A DNA stretch of 9,564 bases from the NCBI GenBank assembly GCA_050744245.1, contig JBOGGX010000098.1:1-9564 (forward strand), given 5' to 3'. The notes under the pieces were generated by a model. That model searched no databases. It saw only the letters and a program-made list of their open reading frames with translations, and had not been told where the DNA came from. Position 1 is the stretch's first letter. Each line of letters begins with the position of its first letter. The position numbers and the translations under genes are program-made. This DNA comes from JBOGGX01 sp050744245 (GTDB lineage: Bacteria > Actinomycetota > Acidimicrobiia > Acidimicrobiales > JBOGGX01). This document shows positions 6,465-9,564 of the stretch, in pieces.

Positions 6465-7508
6465 TCACTCGCGGCCGACGCCGATGCCGATCACGCGGTC
6501 GTCGTCCAACACCAACAGGTCACCGTCCGGCGTCACGGCGAGTGACCGGACATCCCGCAGGTTGAACCGGCCGTCGTCCGGGTCGTCCAGCTCGACGCCG
6601 GCGTCGTCGAGCACGACCGTGGCCCCGCCCTCGTCGACCCGCAGCACCCGCCCGTCGTCCGGCGAGTCGTCGACCAGCCGGTCCCCGAGCCCGCGGTCGG
6701 CGACATACACGTCGCCGCCGATGACCGCAACGTCGACCGGGCGGGACAGACCGTCCGGGCCGGCGGTGTCCTCCGAGAGCACAACCCGGACGGAACCGTC
6801 GTCCACCGCGTACACCGCGTTGCAGGCCTCGTCGGCCACGTAGATGACGCCGTCCTCGCCCACGGCCACCCCGACCAGGGACGAGAACTGCGCCTCGGCC
6901 GCCGGGGTGGTCTGGGTGGTGCACCCCTGACCCCGACCGGCCACGACCTCCACACCGCCGTCGCCGTCTATCCGCAGCACTTGGATGCCGTACGAGCCCT
7001 CTCCTTCGAGTCGCCGCACCGTGAAGACGACGTGGCCGTTGGGGTCGACCGCGATGTCGCCGGGGATCTGCCCCCACTCCTCGGGCAGGTCGACCACCAC
7101 ATTGATGCCGCCGGCGAACGGGCCGCTCCACACCCCTCGGTGGGGCTCGGTGGACTCGCCGTGGGTGACGTACACGGCGTGGTCGTCGACGAACACCCCG
7201 CCCGGCGCCAGGTCGGGTTGCGCGCAGCAACTCCTCAGGCGCGAGGTCGACCTCGCCCTGGCGACGGTCCCGGTGTTGAGACGGAAGTAGATGATCCCGT
7301 CGGGGCCGACCGCCATGGAGATCAGCTTGCCGGGGCGGGGCCGATCCCCGAACAGGTACTCGCCGACGACACGCACCTCACCGGGCTCGAGGCCGAGGTC
7401 GACCTCCTCGTCACCCGCACCGCTGGAACGACACGATGCGACCAGCAGGGCGACGGCGATGACCGAGACGGCGGCCCGCCGCCGCCTACCAGGGATCGTC
7501 GGCGCCAT
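6465..7508 (-). CDS. NHL-like beta-propeller lipoprotein (copy 2, minus strand)
   Basis: 347 residues from ATG 7508, paralogous to the lipoprotein at 3046-4008. The signal peptide runs MAPTIPGRRRR then AAVSVIAVALLVASC, with lipid cysteine C26. A longer in-frame reading to 7634 is rejected because it would bury this signal peptide behind 42 Arg/Ser/Thr-rich residues inside the upstream gene. NHL-like repeats are seen around residues 64-75, 149-163, 212-226, 257-271 and 322-335. Mature cysteines C94-C95, C196 and C229 match the plus-strand copy with identical spacing. It starts inside the last codons of the large gene (23-base overlap), as in the plus-strand cassette. An insertion of about 12 residues near 271-285 (DRGLGDRLVDDSPDDGR) is missing from copy 1. 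Residues 84-93 (RARSTSRLRS region) use rare AGG and AGT codons and may be a compensated frameshift. The likely role is an extracytoplasmic binding partner; function unknown. Confidence 0.83.
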   Translation of the reverse strand: MAPTIPGRRRRAAVSVIAVALLVASCRSSGAGDEEVDLGLEPGEVRVVGEYLFGDRPRPGKLISMAVGPDGIIYFRLNTGTVARARSTSRLRSCCAQPDLAPGGVFVDDHAVYVTHGESTEPHRGVWSGPFAGGINVVVDLPEEWGQIPGDIAVDPNGHVVFTVRRLEGEGSYGIQVLRIDGDGGVEVVAGRGQGCTTQTTPAAEAQFSSLVGVAVGEDGVIYVADEACNAVYAVDDGSVRVVLSEDTAGPDGLSRPVDVAVIGGDVYVADRGLGDRLVDDSPDDGRVLRVDEGGATVVLDDAGVELDDPDDGRFNLRDVRSLAVTPDGDLLVLDDDRVIGIGVGRE

Positions 7509-9492
7509 GGTTGAATGCTTGATCGATGGCCCTCTCGCTGAGCTGGTTGAACGGGTCGCCGTCGGCGTCGAAGTACGCGGCCAGCTCCTCCCCCCAGCGC
7601 GACGGCGGCGTGGTCCGGGGGATGGCGCCGACATCCATGAGATGCTCGACGGCGGCCGAGCGCAGGAGATCGGGGAGGTCGCGGCGGATCGTCTCGGCGT
7701 CGTAGGGGATGTCGGCCGGCTCTTCGGTGAGGTTGCCGGTGAGGACTGCGCCCAACGTGCTCAACGCGGCCGCGCCCCCCGTCGCGGTGAAGGTGACGCC
7801 CGCGGGGAGCGGTCCGGCGGCCAGCAACGGGATGGCGGCCGGCCCGAGCCTGGTCAGGACCGCGGTCGACTGGTCGAGACCGAAGGCCAGCCCGGCGTTG
7901 GCCTCGTCGATGGCCGCCTCGGTGGCGTCGAACCCGTTGGACGCCGCGCCCAGCACGTGGACGAGCGGGTTCAACGTGGTTTCGAGCTCGCGCGGGGTCA
8001 GGTCCGGGTTCTGGTCGATGGCGTACTGGACCTCGGCCACCCCCCACATTCCGAGCTGCTGGCCCACGAGCTGGGCCGCGTCCGGGTCATGGCCGAGCTC
8101 CTCGAAGAAGGCCACGAGGTCGGGCCGGCGGAACGGGCCGTCGACCTCGTCCTCGGGCGTGACGGCCTCGTGCGCCGCCACCTCGCCGATCTCGTTGAGG
8201 TGCGGCTGAAGGGTCAGCGCCACGCTGCGCCTGATCACGTCGGGCACGTCGCCCTCGCCGACCGACAGGATCAGGTCGTCGTAGGCCTGGATCGAGGCGT
8301 CGGGATCGACCAGGTGGATGCGGCGGGAGGGGTCGTCGGGATCGACCACCGTCGTGTAGGGCGCCTCGAGGAACCCGGCTTCGAGTGCGCCGGCCGCGTG
8401 GATCTCGAACTGCGCCGCGAGCTGCTCGTAGTCGTCGATGTCCAAGGGGACGCCGCCGGGAAGGCCGGGCGGCCGGACCAAGACGTCGACGTGGTCCTGG
8501 CCACGACCGACGAACCTCCAGGCCGCCTCGACGTTGCCGTCGAGGGCGCGCAGGGCGACGAGCTCCGGCGACCCGAGCGCCGGTTCGTCGTAGAACCAGC
8601 CGGCCGCGATGAACCCGGGCTGGCCAGGAGCGGGCAGAGTGGACACGTTGAGGTCGGCCCCGGTAACCAGGATCCGTTCGGCGGCGTCGGCGAGCCAACC
8701 CGGGTCGTAGCGAGCCGGGTCGCCGCTCATGAGCCGGGTCAACACCTGCTGCTCGACCGGGTTCTCGGTCGCCAGCAGGCCCCGTCGCTCCCCCGTCAGG
8801 TCGATGCTTCCGCTGGCGATGGCCCAGCCCGCCACGAAGGGGTCGAGCACCTGGTCCTGGACGCTCCCGATCCACTCCAGGTCGTCGCGTCCGTAGATCG
8901 CGGGCTGCGCCGCGGTGTTGTCGATGAGCCCGAACACGGTCCGGATGCCGTCGACGTTCATGCGGTCGTAGAAACCCATGGCGAAGTCCTCGTTCGACAT
9001 GTCGCCGCCGATTTCGGCCATGAGCTCGTACACCCTCTGGTAGCGCTCGTCGAACGGATCGAGCTCCGCGATCTGGTACGGGTCGAAGCTGTCGGGGTCG
9101 AGCCCGAGGCCGCTTAGCTCCTCACGCAGTTCGGCGGCGGCCTGGGCGCCGGCAGCCTCGTGCTGGGCCTCGGCGATGGTCGGCTCGCCCACCTGGCGGG
9201 AGATGAAGTTGTCGATTTCCGCCTGCGTGATCCCGAGCGCGGAGGCCTCGGCGAAGGCGGCGCCGACGCTGGCCACCCATCCACCGAGGTGATACGACTC
9301 GTCGCGCAACCCTCGGACGAGGTCGCCGGCCCCGTTTGCGTCGAACCCGGGGGCGTAGCCGCCGGCGCCCGTGACAAACGCCTCCAGAGCGTCGTCGACA
9401 TCGTTGGCCGGCGTGGTGAGCTGATCGTCGACGTCAACGAGCTGACCCGGGTAGGCCGCGAGGCGGGCGGGGTCGGCGGCGCTGGTGGACAC
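7486..9492 (-). CDS. large protein with degenerate WXG-like N-terminal domain (copy 3, minus strand)
   Basis: 668 residues from GTG 9492, paralogous to the 671-residue protein over its whole length. Shared blocks include AAYPGQL, GDLVRGLRDES, the DNFIS...VGEPT stretch, SSEDFA/SNEDFA-GFYD, LADAAERILVTGADLN, LDGNVEA-WRF, VGEGDVPDVI and a C-terminal ADDPW. The position of the WXG turn reads N53-G54-A55-G56, so the tryptophan is lost although the residues around it are kept. A hydrophobic Ala/Gly/Leu-rich stretch lies at about residues 545-590, as in copy 1. The sequence has diverged far more from copy 1 than the decayed copy has, so this is an older paralogue. It is intact, with no internal stop. 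No WXG100 gene precedes it within the window; only 72 bases are visible upstream. It overlaps its lipoprotein neighbour by 23 bases. The function is unknown; export by a type VII system is less certain here because of the missing Trp. Confidence 0.85.
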   Translation of the reverse strand: MSTSAADPARLAAYPGQLVDVDDQLTTPANDVDDALEAFVTGAGGYAPGFDANGAGDLVRGLRDESYHLGGWVASVGAAFAEASALGITQAEIDNFISRQVGEPTIAEAQHEAAGAQAAAELREELSGLGLDPDSFDPYQIAELDPFDERYQRVYELMAEIGGDMSNEDFAMGFYDRMNVDGIRTVFGLIDNTAAQPAIYGRDDLEWIGSVQDQVLDPFVAGWAIASGSIDLTGERRGLLATENPVEQQVLTRLMSGDPARYDPGWLADAAERILVTGADLNVSTLPAPGQPGFIAAGWFYDEPALGSPELVALRALDGNVEAAWRFVGRGQDHVDVLVRPPGLPGGVPLDIDDYEQLAAQFEIHAAGALEAGFLEAPYTTVVDPDDPSRRIHLVDPDASIQAYDDLILSVGEGDVPDVIRRSVALTLQPHLNEIGEVAAHEAVTPEDEVDGPFRRPDLVAFFEELGHDPDAAQLVGQQLGMWGVAEVQYAIDQNPDLTPRELETTLNPLVHVLGAASNGFDATEAAIDEANAGLAFGLDQSTAVLTRLGPAAIPLLAAGPLPAGVTFTATGGAAALSTLGAVLTGNLTEEPADIPYDAETIRRDLPDLLRSAAVEHLMDVGAIPRTTPPSRWGEELAAYFDADGDPFNQLSERAIDQAFNHGADDPW

Positions 9493-9498
9493 GGGCGA

Positions 9499-9504
9499 AG
9501 CCTA
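9499..9504 (-). promoter_or_regulatory. possible leaderless promoter -10 for the minus-strand cassette
   Basis: Read on the minus strand, TAGGCT (a TANNNT match) ends 6 bases before the GTG at 9492, and no Shine-Dalgarno sequence precedes that GTG. This is the spacing expected if transcription starts at or next to the start codon, a common arrangement in actinobacteria. No convincing -35 box is visible. If it is real, the cassette is an independent transcription unit. Confidence 0.35.
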
Positions 9505-9564
9505 CGTCGGCGGCCGGCGATCTCGGGCGCGCCGGCGCCGGAGCGGCCGGGTTCGGCCGCGAGC

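Noticed and set aside
7291..9117. Long plus-strand open frame opposite the minus-strand large gene
   Set aside because: The same antisense effect; its product is Arg/Gly/Val-rich with no recognisable domain, while the minus strand encodes a clear paralogue of the 671-residue protein.
1..9564. tRNA, rRNA, CRISPR array, transposase or terminal inverted repeats of an insertion sequence
   Set aside because: None was seen by eye on either strand; the duplication has no recognisable mobile element at its borders.

Overview
The window is very GC-rich, with strong G/C preference at third codon positions and several GTG starts. It carries the 3' end of a type VII (ESX-like) secretion ATPase next to a WXG100 gene, which points to an actinobacterium. 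The style of the secreted proteins would fit the Acidimicrobiia or a relative, but that placement is inference; nothing here fixes the taxon.

Layout on the plus strand: (1) the C-terminal ATPase domain of an EccC/FtsK-SpoIIIE-like protein (to 701); (2) a WXG100 (ESAT-6-like) protein (748-1041) with a strong ribosome binding site; (3) a 671-residue protein with a WXG-type N-terminal domain and a large uncharacterised body (1044-3059); (4) a beta-propeller lipoprotein with NHL-like repeats (3046-4008); (5) a small lipoprotein with an NTF2-like domain whose signal peptide is split by a one-base frameshift (4001-4583); (6) a secreted, cysteine-rich protein with a C-terminal PKD-like region (4562-5488). 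Genes 2 to 6 are separated by 2 bases or overlap by 8 to 22 bases, so they look like one translationally coupled operon. A strong hairpin at 5511-5533 probably ends it.

Downstream, 5539-6263 is a decayed second copy of the first 243 codons of gene 3, with two 1-base insertions, a stop codon, two 3-base deletions and an abrupt 3' end. After about 200 bases with no secure gene, two genes run on the minus strand: a paralogue of the propeller lipoprotein (7508-6465) and a paralogue of the 671-residue protein (9492-7486). Their start/stop overlap matches that of the plus-strand pair. The window therefore holds two intact copies of a two-gene cassette (WXG-headed large protein plus cysteine-bearing propeller lipoprotein) in opposite orientations, and one dead fragment.

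Working model (inference): the ATPase exports the WXG100 protein and probably the WXG-headed large protein. The lipoproteins and the PKD-like protein leave by the Sec route and sit outside the membrane, where the propeller lipoprotein may bind or receive the large protein. No toxin catalytic motif, immunity gene, transposase, tRNA, rRNA or CRISPR array was seen.
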